From Hypholoma sublateritium FD-334 SS-4 (Eukaryota > Basidiomycota > Agaricomycetes > Agaricales > Strophariaceae), in NCBI GenBank assembly GCA_000827495.1, contig KN817631.1, positions 62,896-125,573 on the forward strand: DNA of 62,678 nt. The letters are read 5' to 3'. This document shows positions 23,401 through 35,162 of this stretch, one piece after another (positions within the stretch are counted from its first letter, which is position 1; each line of letters begins with the position of its first letter). The notes beneath the pieces were generated by a model. The model made no database searches and had not been told where the DNA came from. It saw nothing but the letters and a program-made list of their open reading frames with translations. The translations under genes were made by a program, and so were the position numbers.

Positions 23401-25281
23401 TCAAAGCGCAAAGACCAGAGCCAACAGAGCCGCAAGTACCGGCGGAAGAATTTCCGCGAGCGAAAGGCGAGCATATAATGGCCGGGCGCTGGTAGATGCA
23501 ATGGCGGACACATTTCCTGCTAAGGGTTGCTTGCGAAAGACTTGTAACGAGTTGATGCTCCATGTCGCGTTCTATCATTCGGGAGTGTCAATCAAATGAA
23601 AACAATCCCCAAAGCGTATCACCCACCACGAAATTTGTCGGATCCGTCAATCGCTCGGCACAAGTACCTGGACACCCAGACGTCGCATACGAGTTGCCTG
23701 CCCAGTCACCTATGAGAATCCCATAAGCTGATAATTTACAACATGCGATGTGGATAATACAGACCGCAAAATGTAATGTCTGTCAAAGCATCATCCATCA
23801 GTTTACAATTTCTGAACTGAGACTATGAAGAGCAACATACCGAAGACGATGTTATGGTTCGAGAAGAATGTGCCTATGTCGCACTGTGTGCTGGAAAGAA
23901 TCGCCGATGGGGGACCCCAGAGCGAAGGATTGGGAGTCTTCTGGGTTATATCTGAGGGGATAGCAGCTCGGTAGAAAGACCCTAGCAAATAAGCGGTGTT
24001 AGTCAGATAAAGCAGGAGCGGGATAGATACCTACAAACTGAAATGTCGTTTTCATCCCATTTCATCGCGAGGATACCTCCCCCTTGGGCTTCAAAGAAAG
24101 GTCCATATGATGCCCTACTCCAGTCGGTGACATCACAGCCAGCGTTGCTGTTGACATTAGCATCACAGTCAGTGTTGTTGATGCCGTTGGTTTGCTGGCC
24201 AAGATTTAGACGTTTTGAGCAGCGTAAGAAGAGAGTAATGCCCACAGGAATGATTCCGGTATAGCTTGCATTGGGATTTAATGTGCACCCTGAATAACAA
24301 AACGAAGAAGATGAATACCGCTTCAAGTATCGCACGACCATTTGAAAGCGCACCTGGATTAGTGTGCCACGCGACTTGGTTGTGTTCATTGTCATGAACA
24401 CCTTCAAGGATATCAATTTCGCCGTTCTTCGAGCCAACATGAGTATATCGAAAAAGAACGAGGGTATATAATCTTACTGAAGGCCAGTCGCTCCCAACAG
24501 TCCAGAATGCAGGCCAAATGGCTATTAGTATTGAAAGTAATTTGTCAGACTAGTTCTCATTAGGGATCACCCTTTCACGCACCGCAACCCCAAGGCGCTC
24601 GGTTCAAGTCCAAAATGAACAGCCCGGTGTCATAGGTCGTGTTACTTGATATACGTACACTGGTCGGCGAGGTTAACTAAATGCACGGTCGATATTCGCA
24701 ACCATACATATTTACCTTTCCCGATTTTGCCCCAGCGGTAGCGTTGTTTGGTCGTCTGCTTTCATGATCACAGTTCCGTCATCTTGGACAAATACATAGC
24801 CCTTCGCCACTGCTGTTGACTGGTTCACGTAGCTAAAGTTGCTTTCTAGTTAACATTGGCTCAAGTTGTGTAAAATGTGCGACTCACGTTACACTCCCAC
24901 TGAGAGGTGCCGTCAAGATCAGTAGTCCTCTGCACACGGCCCTTTGAAGCAAAGTTCAAACATACCTCGTTGGATCAGGTCCGTCGAAGAAAGTCCAGCG
25001 ACTGATTGGGAAGTGTGAGTTTGCAGGAAAGGAATATGGCCCGTGATCGCTCACTCAAAAAAAGTGCTTCCGGAGTATTCATCGGAAGGAAGCCATAGGA
25101 AAGCCGAGCCATTGGGGTTGAAGTTGATACCTGTGTTAGTAGCACTATCCAGTTGGTGGCTGCGCCTCGATGCCCACAGCCAGGGTGACGCTAATGCAGC
25201 ACGGTTGAGTAGGTCTGGTAGTGCTTCACACGGGATGATTTTGAGGGCAAGAAGGCTGAGAGATAGTCTATTGTGCCACAT
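23401..25281 (-). CDS. GH16 endo-beta-1,3(4)-glucanase-like protein with hydrophobic C-terminal tail
   Basis: Laminarinase-type glycoside hydrolase acting on beta-1,3/1,4- or 1,3/1,6-glucans of fungal or plant walls. Assembled from many short exons: YSGSTFF then DRWTFFDGPDPTR; the catalytic signature NGEIDILEGVHDNEHNQVAW (two Glu and an Asp in ExDxxE order); CTLNPNASYTGIIP; SYGPFFEAQGGGILAMKWDE; TQCDIGTFFSNHNIVF; DITFCGDWAGNSYATSGCPG; and NATWSINSLQVF. The final exon is Ser/Ala-rich and ends in a hydrophobic run, ILPPVLAALLALVFAL, directly at the TGA (23401), which fits a GPI-attachment or membrane-anchor signal. The N-terminus is uncertain. MWHNRLSLSLLALKIIP at 25281 looks like a signal peptide, but an upstream ATG (25474) also opens a hydrophobic leader. 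Confidence 0.85.
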
Positions 25282-26318
25282 CGGTGACTGTGAGGCTGGT
25301 GTACAGGAGAAATCGGAGTGATTGTTGAGATCCTCCAGTCGTAAAGGGGTTTTATCTATGTGCAAGCAGGTGGTTCGTAGGCCGTGGGCCGTGAGGTCCT
25401 CGAGTCCTCGACGCCAAAGATGGGGGTGGGGGTAAAGAAAAGCATAGCTAACGGAACACGGCTAAGTATTTTCATGCATCAGCCTCATGGTGGTATTAGA
25501 ATGGATCGCTAGCCCCTATTTATATAACCTGCTGCGGTTCGGTAAGAACATTATACTTAGACACTCTCCGACTTCGTCAACCTTTCGTAACGGTAGAAAA
25601 GATCACACGAATGCAATGCAACAATTCCGGTGCTGTGCATTCAGCTGCGTAGATAGTTGAAGTATGCGTGAAATTTGAAGCTTTGTACTTGATCGACGGT
25701 AAGTATCCAGTATGCGTGTCAATGGGTAAGGGTTCTTTAGCTCCGATATGTTCAAATTCGCCGACTCGGAGCTCCACTTATTCATCGGAATGAAATGAAA
25801 CGGCACTAGGGAGGCAGGGCGTCGTTTGCACTCCACTTAGACCCAGACCTTTATAAATATCTTGAATGGCTGCACATGGTTGGGGTGGAATCAAGATGAG
25901 TCGAAATCGTTCGAGAAAGAGACGCAGAAAATCCTCGTGAAAGCACCAGGGATTCAGATGAATCGGTAAAGACCGATAACGACTTGATAACGACGAGCAA
26001 CAAACGAGCAATTTCGTCAAATGCCACCAGTATTCGCGCAAATTGAGCGAGCACTCTTGAACTTGGTTTGTAGATGGTCTTGACTTCGTGAACAGCCTCG
26101 CGTACTCAGAGTTAGATTTCCTTGAGCAATAAGCTGATCATGAGAAGGTTAGAAGCTTGTTGGAAGTGAATTGCAAGAGGCGGATATTTGGAAAACACTC
26201 GGTGTCCAGCAAGGCCAAACAACGCGTCAATAATGCGCCTCTCACGCTCTGGCTCTTTACTTACTCTTCCTCGACTGGTACTGCTTGGGTACTGCGGTTT
26301 GACACAAATCTTCTTAGG
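25282..26318. other. Divergent promoter region between GH16 and HAT1
   Basis: About 1 kb between two divergent genes. The GH16 side has a TATA-like element at 25516-25527 and short upstream ATGs. No additional gene was supported; short minus-strand frames at 25577-26054 have no recognisable features. Confidence 0.5.
25516..25527 (-). promoter_or_regulatory. Probable TATA box of the GH16 gene
   Basis: Minus-strand TTATATAAATAG lies about 235 bases upstream of the chosen GH16 start and about 50 bases upstream of the alternative ATG at 25474. Its position favours a transcript starting near 25490. Confidence 0.4.
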
Positions 26319-28202
26319 ATGGCTGACTGGACTTCGGACTCCAATGACTCACTCCTACTTTCCTTAGGTATGTACCGCAAACCGCAATGAAGTGCCAAAA
26401 CCTCCGTACTTATTTACGCGCATTTGGATCCCAGTGAGATCACAGAACGACAAGGAAGCGCTGGCTGAGGAAGAGACGTACGAAGAATTCAACCCGAGCT
26501 TCACATACCCGGTATGACGCTGCGTTTCATGTCTGCTTTGTTCACTCAAACTGAAGTCTTTTACTCGTTCTCGTCAGATCTATGGAGAGGACGAGAAGAT
26601 TTATGGGTACAGGGATCTTGTTATTGATGTAAAGGGCCTTATAGAAACACTCAGACATATGCAATTCGTCTCACGCTTATATAGTTGCGCTTTGCATCTG
26701 GGTCCTTGGAGCAATATCTTTCCGTTCAATATTCGGAGAAACTACCGTCGACCTCCACCGTGGATGATGTGGAGGACATTCTCAGTCGTTTCATCCCCCC
26801 AGGTATGTTCTTCTCGCTTCAAGGCCTACTATTCTTTCCCAGACGTTTGATATCTCTCAGGATATCACAAAGATGAAGAAGCTTTCCTAAAACGCGTCGA
26901 AGCGGATGCCACTTTTTTCAAGCCAACAGGCCAACTCATCTACTCGTACACCCGCCCGGCTCCTAACTCTTCTTCCAAAGGGAAACGGAAACGAACTGGG
27001 AATACGCAACCTTTGGAACCTGAAAGCGAAGATGCTATCGAATTCCAGGTCTACCATGTAGGTCTCCTTCGCTCTCAGTTATTGATGTTTGCATCAAACG
27101 GTAGTATTGCTTAGGCCACATGGGACACTCCTGGATTCCGCGAATACCATCGAAAAATGCAGATTCTCATTCTTCTTTACATTGAAGGGGGTTCCTACAT
27201 AAATGACGACGAGGATAACTGGGAGTTTGTGGTTCTGTAAGCACCTCACCGTCTTTGATTGCATGCCATCCTTTATTCACCGACGCCGAACTAGATACGA
27301 AAAGAGAAAACGGAGGGACTCAGCACATACGACTACATATCACTTTGTCGGTTATTCTTCGCTTTACCCATTCTATTACTATCCGGAACGAATTCGATTG
27401 AGGCTAAGGTTCGCGTTGTCCTCCCTCATACTCGGAGGTTGTTTTGACAAAGCCCCACGCAGCCAATTTGTCATCACAACTCCTTACCAACGACACGGAC
27501 ATGGATGTATGTCGTATCTTGCACTTGCCCTACAATGCATACTTACTCTGAACCAAAGCCGAACTCTACAAAGCGATATACCAGTATATCATAAAGAGTC
27601 CGCACATCGCCGAGCTAACGGTAGAGGATCCCGCCGAAGCGTTCGAGGATTTGCGGGACAAAAACGATCTACTCATGCTTTTGGCGCACGAACAGTTCAT
27701 GGAAGAAGCATTCGGACCACAAGAGGTTCGGGGTGCAGGCGGAATTGGGCGCGCAAGGAAGACTGTGAGAGGGGAGGGCGGTGACCAGGAAGCGCCTAAA
27801 GGACAGCTCGTTCCACCAGCCAACAAACCATGGATTGAAAAGTGGCGAAAGGATCTCAAAATCGCCGGCGTACGTTCGTTACACTAATATCATTGTTTTT
27901 TTCGCTAATAATCGCTTCTCATCCTGTAGAGACAATTCCAAAGATTAGTGGAAATGCTTATTCTTCTTCATTTGGATCCTTCAGATAAAGCTAGTATGAA
28001 AGCTTACCGGTTGCAAGTGAAGGAAAGACTTTATCGCTTCAACTTTGTGAGTTGGTCTTTATTCACTGCGATATATCTGACTGATAACTTGGTGCAGGAA
28101 ATTTTGGCTCAAATGGAAGAAGACGAAAGGCACGAAAAGTTGGAGGAAACGTTCCAGAGCGTTAAGGCGGATTATCACAGGATCCTTGCTTTTTCGACAT
28201 AA
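26319..28202 (+). CDS. HAT1: Type B histone acetyltransferase, HAT1
   Basis: Acetylates newly made histone H4 before deposition, acting with an Rbap46/48-type partner (Hat2). Start MADWTSDSNDSLLLSL; the first intron joins to VRSQNDKEALAEEE. The conserved HAT1 N-terminal domain follows: FNPSFTYPIYGEDEKIYGYR and DLVIDLRFASGSL. The GNAT core contains HFVGYSSLYPFYYYPERIRL, FVITTPYQRHGHGSELYKA (acetyl-CoA loop Q/R-x-x-G-x-G), and ELTVEDPAEAFEDLRDKNDL. The C-terminal helical region ends DYHRILAFST at 28202. About ten introns of 50-100 bp are needed; one donor begins GTTCGC, which is less common. All family motifs are present. Confidence 0.93.
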
Positions 28203-28325
28203 CGACACTGCTAGCAAACAAACGACTGGATGTGGATCACCTATCTATTTATTGGGAGTTTTCGAAGAAAAACATGTTCCAATGGATCAATGATGCAGCA
28301 TTATGCGATATGGGGACGAAACAAA

Positions 28326-29061
28326 TCAAAGTTCTCCAGTAGCTCCAATATCAACGCCGCAGTCTCCCTGTGGTTCTTCGTCGCGTGTTGCATCATATTT
28401 ATCCGCATAGCCATCTTTTTCTCGTCTTTTGGTCTCCATAATAATGAAGGTGAGAACAATCAAGTCGATATCAATCGAACATGGCTGGATTCGAAGAACT
28501 TGTCTCTTGTCTCCAGCAAAAACTCCCTCTGCAACCGTCGTCCAGCTCGACGTTGCAATAGGCACACCTGCGTCAGATCGAGTAAGCTATAAAAGTAAGA
28601 TACTTGTCGTCCAGGGTGGTTTACCAATCGCTTACAGTGTTTCCGACCCCTCTGTCAATCTTCCATCGATATTCTTGAGCGTCATCGCCAATAAAATATC
28701 GTGAACTAAATGATGCACTTGGGTCAATAGCAGAACGCAAATGTAGAGCTCACCAAGCGACTTACGGGCTGAATCGATGCCGTTTATAGAGATAATTCAG
28801 AGCTCTGACTCCGGTTCCAGGCGTGCCAATGCATTGTCCCGCACCACCGAGGAGAGGGCTGCGTAAGATGGTAGGCGTGGTACGGTTCTTCCATTCAATC
28901 TCAGCAACGATACTATCGTCCGAGGCGACTGCTGGTCGCGAGATTTTCGTTATGCGTGAGCCTAATATTGAACATGTCGTTGAGATCTGATAGTGCGCTA
29001 CTCCATTTACCGAGAGCAACATAGTGTTCTCGGGGTTGGTAGAGACGAGGTATAGGTCCAT
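28326..29061 (-). CDS. DUF6593 domain protein
   Basis: Small basidiomycete-type protein of unknown function. Start MDLYLVSTNPENTMLLSVNG (29061). The order of blocks fits DUF6593: VAHYQISTT, VAEIEWKNRTTPTILRSPLL, LYKRHRFSP then SRYFIGDDAQEYRWKI, and at the end RIQPCSIDIDLIVLTFIIME followed by a charged KRREKDG tail. At least two introns (one between 28762 and about 28715, one near 28600-28640) are needed. There is no signal peptide. Members are often multicopy in Agaricomycetes; their role is not known. It is convergent with HAT1 (123 bp between stops). Confidence 0.8.
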
Positions 29062-29563
29062 TTTGGTGGTTTCAGAGAGTAGTCGCCAGGACACAGAGAG
29101 AAACAAGCCCCAAAGTCGGAGCGGGCCAGGTATTTCAAGACATTCTAATACGGATATTAAACGGTACGTATCATGGGACAGTAACCTCATGCCAGTTGAG
29201 GCGGATTTCGAATTGGCAGCCCATAAGCGGTCCAGACTCTAGGATACGTTGAAGTTACTTTATTACCGACTGTCAAAGCCTGACGCTTGAGACCTAGCTG
29301 GATGCCCGACGGAGTTCGTTTCCCCTTGTAAGTATGCGATTGGTAGTCACTGGAAGAAAAGCAAAGTGGAATAGAAAGGTCAAGGAAACAACAAGGAAAG
29401 GTGGAAAAGTTCAGTTTGGCTTTGGTTGGTAAATCCGCCAGCACTGGCAAGCCATTTACCAGACGTGCTTGCACAACAGCGACAAATACTATTCCAGTCG
29501 ACGTTTCGATGCCGGCTCGCCAACTTGAAAAGCTTCACGTCGTTTTCTCTCTTAAACGCTGCA

Positions 29564-30681
29564 ATGGCAGAGACTGCTCCCCCCGCCATACTCACGGTGC
29601 CTAAAGATGAAGATATTATAGTATCCGAGCCAACTGCAACAACTTCCGAACCGGCGCAAGCAGTCGTCGACGACTATGCATGCGAGACTCTCTACATCCA
29701 GAATTTGAATGAGAAGATCAAGCCTGAAGGTGCGGTTGAAATGCCACCGTCTTGATATCATACGCTTATATCTGCTACAGTCATGAAAGCATCTTTACGT
29801 GGGTTGTTTAAGGTCTACGGCGAAGTTCTGGATGTCGTAGCCCACAGTAATCTGCGCATGCGCGGACAAGCTTTCGTCTCATTCCCTTCAGCAGACATTG
29901 CGAAAAGTGCAATGAAGGATGTTCAACGATTTCCTCTGTACTCAAAACCTATGGTATAATTCATTTCCTGGATGGTTAATATTTGAATTGACCTGCCGTG
30001 TGTTTAGCAAATATCATTTGCGCGAACACGATCAGACGCAGTGGTGAAAAAGTTGGATGGGAATCGCTTTGACGAGCACAAAGCAGACAGGGAGGAACAC
30101 AAAAGTACGTCATTAGACTTGGTAAGTGTTCCATGAACTCACATTGAGTTATGGTAGAGAAAACACGATACACAAATCCTCTCAAGTCCAAATTCAGGGC
30201 AAAACGACTTGCTGCCGAAAGTTTGCCGTGTTTTTTTGGTTGTATATATCTTCCACTTACATCTATTGCTCGCAGTCGATGGCGGTGCTACAGCTCCAGC
30301 GCCGAAACGCCCGAATGTCCAAATGCCGGACGAGTACCTCCCACCGAACAAGATTCTTTTCTTGCAGAACCTTCCCGAATCTGTTACCAAGGACCAACTT
30401 ATGGCGTTGTTCTCTCAGTATGTCACGGTCATCACGCATCCTTATTTGCCTGCTCACCCACATCATAATAGATACCCAAATCTCCACGAAGTCCGTCTCA
30501 TTCCAACAAAACGCGATATTGCATTCGTGGAATTCTTGGACGAAGGAAGCGCTGGCGTGGCTAAGGATGCACTGCACAACTACAAGTTGGATGGGGAGAA
30601 CAAGATCAAGGTATGTGTAGTCGAGCTCTATCTGGGATCTGTGCTAATATTTCTTCGCAGATCACTTTTGCCAGGAAATAG
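29564..30681 (+). CDS. U1A/U2B''-type snRNP protein with two RRM domains
   Basis: Spliceosomal RNA-binding protein related to U1 snRNP A and U2 snRNP B''. Start MAETAPPAILTVPKDEDIIV gives an acidic leader. RRM1 has RNP2 (TLYIQNLNEKIK) and RNP1 (RGQAFVSF), then SKPMQISFARTRSDAVVKK. A basic linker follows (KKTRYTNPLKSKFRAKRL). After an Ala/Pro hinge (APAPKRPNVQMPDEYLPP), RRM2 has RNP2 (KILFLQNLPESV) and an RNP1-like IAFVEF, ending KIKITFARK at 30681. Six introns fit the frame, including short ones within each RRM. Two RRMs fit U1A in animals and the single merged protein in many fungi; U1 and U2 roles cannot be separated by sequence alone. Divergent from the DUF6593 gene. Confidence 0.88.
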
Positions 30682-31053
30682 TTGTTGTATGTACATTTTT
30701 ATATTTTGTACCACCACCAATACGCGCATAATTGCAACCCTGCCGGATAACCAGAACGTTAAATGAATTTGTGGTCTCACCTCCAGCCGTGCTTATCCTT
30801 TGGCGACTCAGCTCAAGCTTCAATGTTGCAGTTCACCATCTGCGAGAAGATATTATAGGAACAGTGTACAGGTCTGTAGTTTATTGTCTGATTTGGCTCG
30901 GATGCAAGATGCGGCTGCGAATCATGGAAGAAAAGAATATCAACAGGCTCTAGATCATATTTACTCTGCACATGCGCGATTCGTACATTGTTGATGCTTC
31001 TGAGATACAGCGATTTGCGAATTGGTGACTGTTCATGTTCCTCCCTGTTCACC

Positions 31054-31618
31054 TCACTTCTTGCCGAAAATTGTGGCAAAAGTTGTCGTGTCGTGTCTAC
31101 GATCACGGCATAAGTAAGGAAAGCAACTGCATACTTTGGAATGTACCCAATATTGGCCCTTCCTGGGTCAATGTATGTGATGTAACCACGGTTTCCTGGC
31201 AGATCCAACTTCTCCTTGAAAAACTTGAAGAAGGCCTTGCTATATTCTTCGTTGAGCTGCTCGCTAATGTTATCGAGGCTGTCCTATACATATTTGAGAA
31301 AAGTTGAGGGTAGATAAGCAGTGTAGATTCACAATGCGCAGGCTGAAAGCAGGATCAAACGTCCCTCCGAAGGTCAAGGTCTCATTGTAGGTGATAATCA
31401 CGGATATGTAGAGTTCCGGTTTGCTGAGGGTGTCGGCGCCGAACTGAAAATATTGAGGGAGCTTATAGATTACTCTAGGCAGGCCCCTGTGCTTGCCTTT
31501 GACAACTCAAGTGCGAATGCCTTCGCGTCGGGGATCTGCCGATTAGATTAGCACAGAATTAAATGCAGTGATTAAGTACGGCTACCTTTACATTGGTGAT
31601 AAAATTGAGAGTAGGCAT
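31054..31618 (-). CDS. MIF/tautomerase superfamily protein
   Basis: 120-aa macrophage migration inhibitory factor-type protein. Start MPTLNFITNVK places the catalytic Pro directly after Met. Exon joins give KIPDAKAFALELSK, FGADTLSKPELYISVIITYN, ETLTFGGTFDPAFSLRI, DSLDNISEQLNEEYSKAFFK, DLPGNRGYITYIDPGRANIG and finally HDTTTFATIFGKK with TGA at 31054. These match the known MIF fold order and length. The second intron starts with GCAAGC and ends with CAG, a GC-AG intron; no GT donor preserves the family sequence. Fungal MIF-like proteins are poorly characterised; tautomerase activity is inferred from Pro2. The gene is tail-to-tail with the snRNP gene. Confidence 0.88.
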
Positions 31619-31980
31619 GTCTGCGTGCAACGAGTGAGATGGGTGATGGGAATTAGCAACCTCGGTGGCGGTCGGACTGAGACTAGGCTTACTTTGCGTA
31701 GGAATGTGCATCTGACATGCATGCATGATATCATCGAATCACGCGCATCGTAGTTTCTGCTTTCTTATCGAGCGAAAGATCGCAGAAAGAGTTCAGATTT
31801 TGTTCAGATTCTCAATAAAATTCTCTCTTTTGTTGATCTCTGCTAACATGTCAAGGTTATTTAAATAGTTCTTCAGACAATCAAGTTCCCCCAAAAAGAA
31901 TGGTATAAGTAAACGAATTCATAAAATGTCCAATGAATATGATATAAGTATAAGTATGTTGTCTGCGGAAATGAGTACTT
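31619..31980. other. Intergenic, MIF upstream region
   Basis: About 360 bases between the MIF start and the PLC stop, AT-richer than its neighbours. Only regulatory or UTR sequence is expected; no gene was seen. Confidence 0.5.
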
Positions 31981-33730
31981 TTACCACCCTTCTTCCCCTT
32001 TCTTTCTTCCCCTAAAATTGCATTCCACTAGCAATGGAACGAGCGCACCATCTTCCGGCTGAGAATAATAATCCAAGAATGTCCACCCGCGGATTCTAGG
32101 ATCTACGCCCGCTTCTCGTTTTTCACTCCCATTCACCGAGTCAACTTGGCTATTTTCAGGATCCTGCGAGCCGCTCAGCTGGTCGACCAGCCATTTCCCA
32201 AACAGGCTGTTGACACCTTCTACTCCCAGCCCCCATTTTGGCCAGCCGAAACCTTTCGCGACGGTCGGTGGAAAGGCGAATGGAAACGATGCAGCAGAGA
32301 AGAAGGTTATGGGTAGTATAGGACGGCCTGCGTCCTTCGGGGGTATCAGATTCGCGGTGCCAAGGTACACTTTCTCTGGGATGGAGAAAAAGGAGGGTAT
32401 CGAGTACCTGCGTCGAAATATAGGCTTCATGTCGTCAATGTAACGGAGAATAGAACCACTTACCAGTCGTGTGTTTTCACTAGTGTGCCTTTCAGTTCCC
32501 ACTCAAAGCCGTTCTTCTCGCTATCTGGCCATGTTGTCGGGTGTATCCCAAGTCCCTCCAGACCATCCTCCCAGCCAGCTCCGTTTCCTCCAAATCTGCT
32601 CAACATGACGACTTTTCCGCGGACCTCTCCCAGCGTCGGGACGCGGTTCTCCAGGAACCACATTCCTCTGTCGTCTCGTGCTTTCAGGTTCTCCGAAGTT
32701 GCATGCGCAATCCACCCACCGGGCCCACTCGTGATCGTCTGGTGGACAAGCTGTGAGAACAGAGGGGCAGGAGTCACCGCGAAATCTTCCTGCTTGATTG
32801 ACATCACGATTGTCTCTTTGGAACCGATGGGCGAGGTGAGGAACGCTTCAATGTCATATAGAATAGACAAAAAAGGCGTTTTCTGTGGCCATAGTCCGTG
32901 GTATGCGATTAGGTGCTGGTCGGTTGTTAATACTGTACTTCCAGGGAGTGGAGGGGGTATAACTGCCAGACGAATGTCAAGGATCCGAATTCCTCCAAGC
33001 AACTGACTGCTTAATGGGGTCGATGGGGATTGGCACTGCGAGATAGGCCAACCGTGAAATGCCATTCTGAGGCACACGTAATTTAGTTTTGGCATTTCAA
33101 TTGGAACAAGAGATGTGGGAACATACGTATCGTGCGTCCCTATGCGACAGTATGGATTAAGTCTACAATATCGACGGCCTGTATTAGGTGTAACATACCG
33201 GGAAGAACAATCGAAGACAAGGGAAGACGGTCAGGCAGCTCTGACAAGAAAGACCCAAGATTCCGACGGTCGAGAATAAGAAGACGATGGTGCTTCCTTG
33301 TAACCTAGAATTCGTCCAGCAAAAGTTTGACAAAAACCCTACTACAAGTAAACATAAAAGAGACACTCACTCGACTCGTGAAGACCCACCATGGACAACC
33401 TCTGGGGACATTGACAACCTGCCATGATGCTACTAGTGCCAGTGAAAAGCGTATTTTGAAGCTTTCCGGGTGGATGTGCCACTCTTTCTCCACCAATTCA
33501 GTAGCAGAGTTGGAATCTGGTGTCAACGCGCCGCTTCTCGCAGCTCTGATGATAAGCTCCCTGCCGCGTCCTTTCGGAAGCAAGGTTGTGAAGTCGATTG
33601 ATGGTTGAAGCAGAAACTCGTCATTCGGGGACGTAGAACTGCTACTGCGCCGAATGTTGAACTTAGAAGACGACGGAGCTGTGTAGGCAAGAATTGGATC
33701 AGCCGACAGATTTCGGATGGTGAGTAGCAT
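31981..33730 (-). CDS. PI-specific phospholipase C X-domain protein
   Basis: PLC-like phosphodiesterase. Start MLLTIRNLSADPILAYTAPS. The N-terminal 140 residues look like a beta-rich domain (SFKIRFSLALVASWQVVNVP). The X domain then has LPLSSIVLPGTHDTMA, with the first catalytic His, and GGIRILDIRLAVIP followed by LIAYHGLWPQ, with the second His. Further typical pieces are SKETIVMSIKQEDFAV, MWFLENRVPTLGEVRGKVVM and IRGWTFLDYYSQPEDGALV, ending RGRKKGEEGW. No signal peptide is obvious. The layout resembles bacterial-type PI-PLC rather than eukaryotic PLC-delta: no EF-hand, Y or C2 domain seen. The substrate (PI or GPI) is not determined. Introns lie near 33100-33370 and near 32410-32460. Confidence 0.85.
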
Positions 33731-34422
33731 GGTATGATCTTCCAGCGGTTGAGTGAGAGTTGGTGGTGGCGAAGTGAGAGTTCAACCGATGATCAGTGGG
33801 AAGGCTCTAAATATCACGCCGCACTGGCAGACGTCAGAAAGATTGCTGTGATATCTGAATGGTCGGTGACAGAAAGCATTCGGATGAGAAGTGGTAAATA
33901 GACAAGCCAAGGACCGACCAACTGCATGTATTAACACAACACTAATGAGCAGCAAGTGGGCAGCAAGTGGGTAGAGTAGTTACCGCAGAGCAGCCCAAGA
34001 GGTAACAGGACACAGTTCGGCTTGTGGGGGCGGTACAACGGCACGTGCGTTCTTGAAAATACGCTCGTCCTCGCCGAGCAAGCTGGGGCTGCCTCTTGGA
34101 AAGCGAAGCCAGCAAGGTGCTACATCTACGCTTGAAAATGTCGCCAAAGGGGGGAGGATCTGGGATGCAACTGGGACGCGAGCCTGAGGCTCAAGTTCAA
34201 CTAGCCCGTTAATTGAGCCTCAAGTTTCAAGTTTCAACGAAGCGAAGCAAGTTTTAATTGTGTGCTGTCAGTGTGAACTGAGCAGGTGCTCTCTGTGAAA
34301 ACGACGTCGTGATCGTAATGTACAAATTAACGTATATTTGAGAGTGCCTCGACCTCCGAGACACGGGTATAAGTCGTCTATGTATGGCTAGCAGTAAACA
34401 TGCGATTCAACTGGGAATGTTA
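33731..34422. other. Intergenic, PLC upstream and EMC4 downstream region
   Basis: About 690 bases. It contains a 10-bp inverted repeat (tgaggctcaa at 34185-34194 and ttgagcctca at 34213-34222) followed by two caagttt copies, and a short cagcaagtgggyag duplication near 33950. No gene was supported. Confidence 0.5.
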
Positions 34423-35162
34423 TTAGAATAATGAAATCTCTGATGCCTGAGAGCGAGATTGAACTTCAGTTGCTGCAATTATTCAAGCAGGCAGGATCAA
34501 GGACGTACCACACCCCGTGTTTCGAACGCGAGCCAGTCGCCGGTCCCCGTTGGCAAGAGACCCATCGACCGGCACTTCCACAGACCAACACCAAGGGTCA
34601 GCAGATTGCAGAGGATATACACGATCTTCTGAAGAGGCAGGGTCGTGAGCGAGTCGGCCTTCTTGTTGGTGGGCGCGTATTGGGCAAAGGCTGGCGGGTC
34701 TGATCAGATAAATGGACCAGTGAATGAGGTCGGGAGCTAACCTTCGTTAAGCCCAGCCACGTTCTTGAAGGGGCTGAGTAGGAGCATGAAGACGATGCCT
34801 ATGCTGAAGATCTGAACGCCTCCGCCAGACATATATAACATGAAGGCCTGCATTGGGAGGGACTTCGCCGGGGCGATTGCTACGTCCCAGGCGCGTTTAT
34901 CCTTGAGGGCATCGTATGACTCCGTCGATACCGTACTCTTTTTAGCAGGTATTCTAAGCTTGTGGATTCAGGTATGTGAGTTTTAAGTGAGGAGGTGCTC
35001 GGCGTGATACGCACCGATGATGACGACTTCGTGAATCCCGGTGGTGGTGGAAGGTTCTTCCATCTAGGTTGCAGATATGAGAAGCAATGCACAAATGGTA
35101 AGGATATAAATTCACTTTGAAGACGACTCTAAGCTCGAATAATCCAGGGTAGTTTGTGACAT
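34423..35162 (-). CDS. EMC4: ER membrane protein complex subunit 4 (EMC4)
   Basis: Subunit of the EMC, the insertase for multi-pass and tail-anchored ER proteins. Start MSQTTLDYSSLESSSK. Exon 2 gives WKNLPPPPGFTKSSSS, matching the family's KW.PPPGF block. Exon 3 gives LRIPAKKSTVSTESYDALKD, KRAWDVAIAPAKSLPMQAFM and the first membrane segment, YMSGGGVQIFSIGIVFMLLL. Exon 4 gives FAQYAPTNKKADSLTTLPLQ, then the second hydrophobic segment (KIVYILCNLLTLGVGLWKCR) and MGLLPTGTGDWLAFETRGV. A last 60-70 bp intron joins to ASEISLF with TAA at 34423. All conserved EMC4 blocks are present at normal length (about 180 aa). Confidence 0.92.

Noticed and set aside
24560..24640. A ggttcaagtcc sequence resembling a tRNA B box
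   Set aside because: The T-stem does not pair, there is no A box at the right distance and no acceptor stem; it lies inside an intron region of the GH16 gene.
30700..31000. Plus-strand frames downstream of the snRNP gene
   Set aside because: They overlap 3' UTR sequence and the MIF gene's 3' flank; no domain or consistent splicing.
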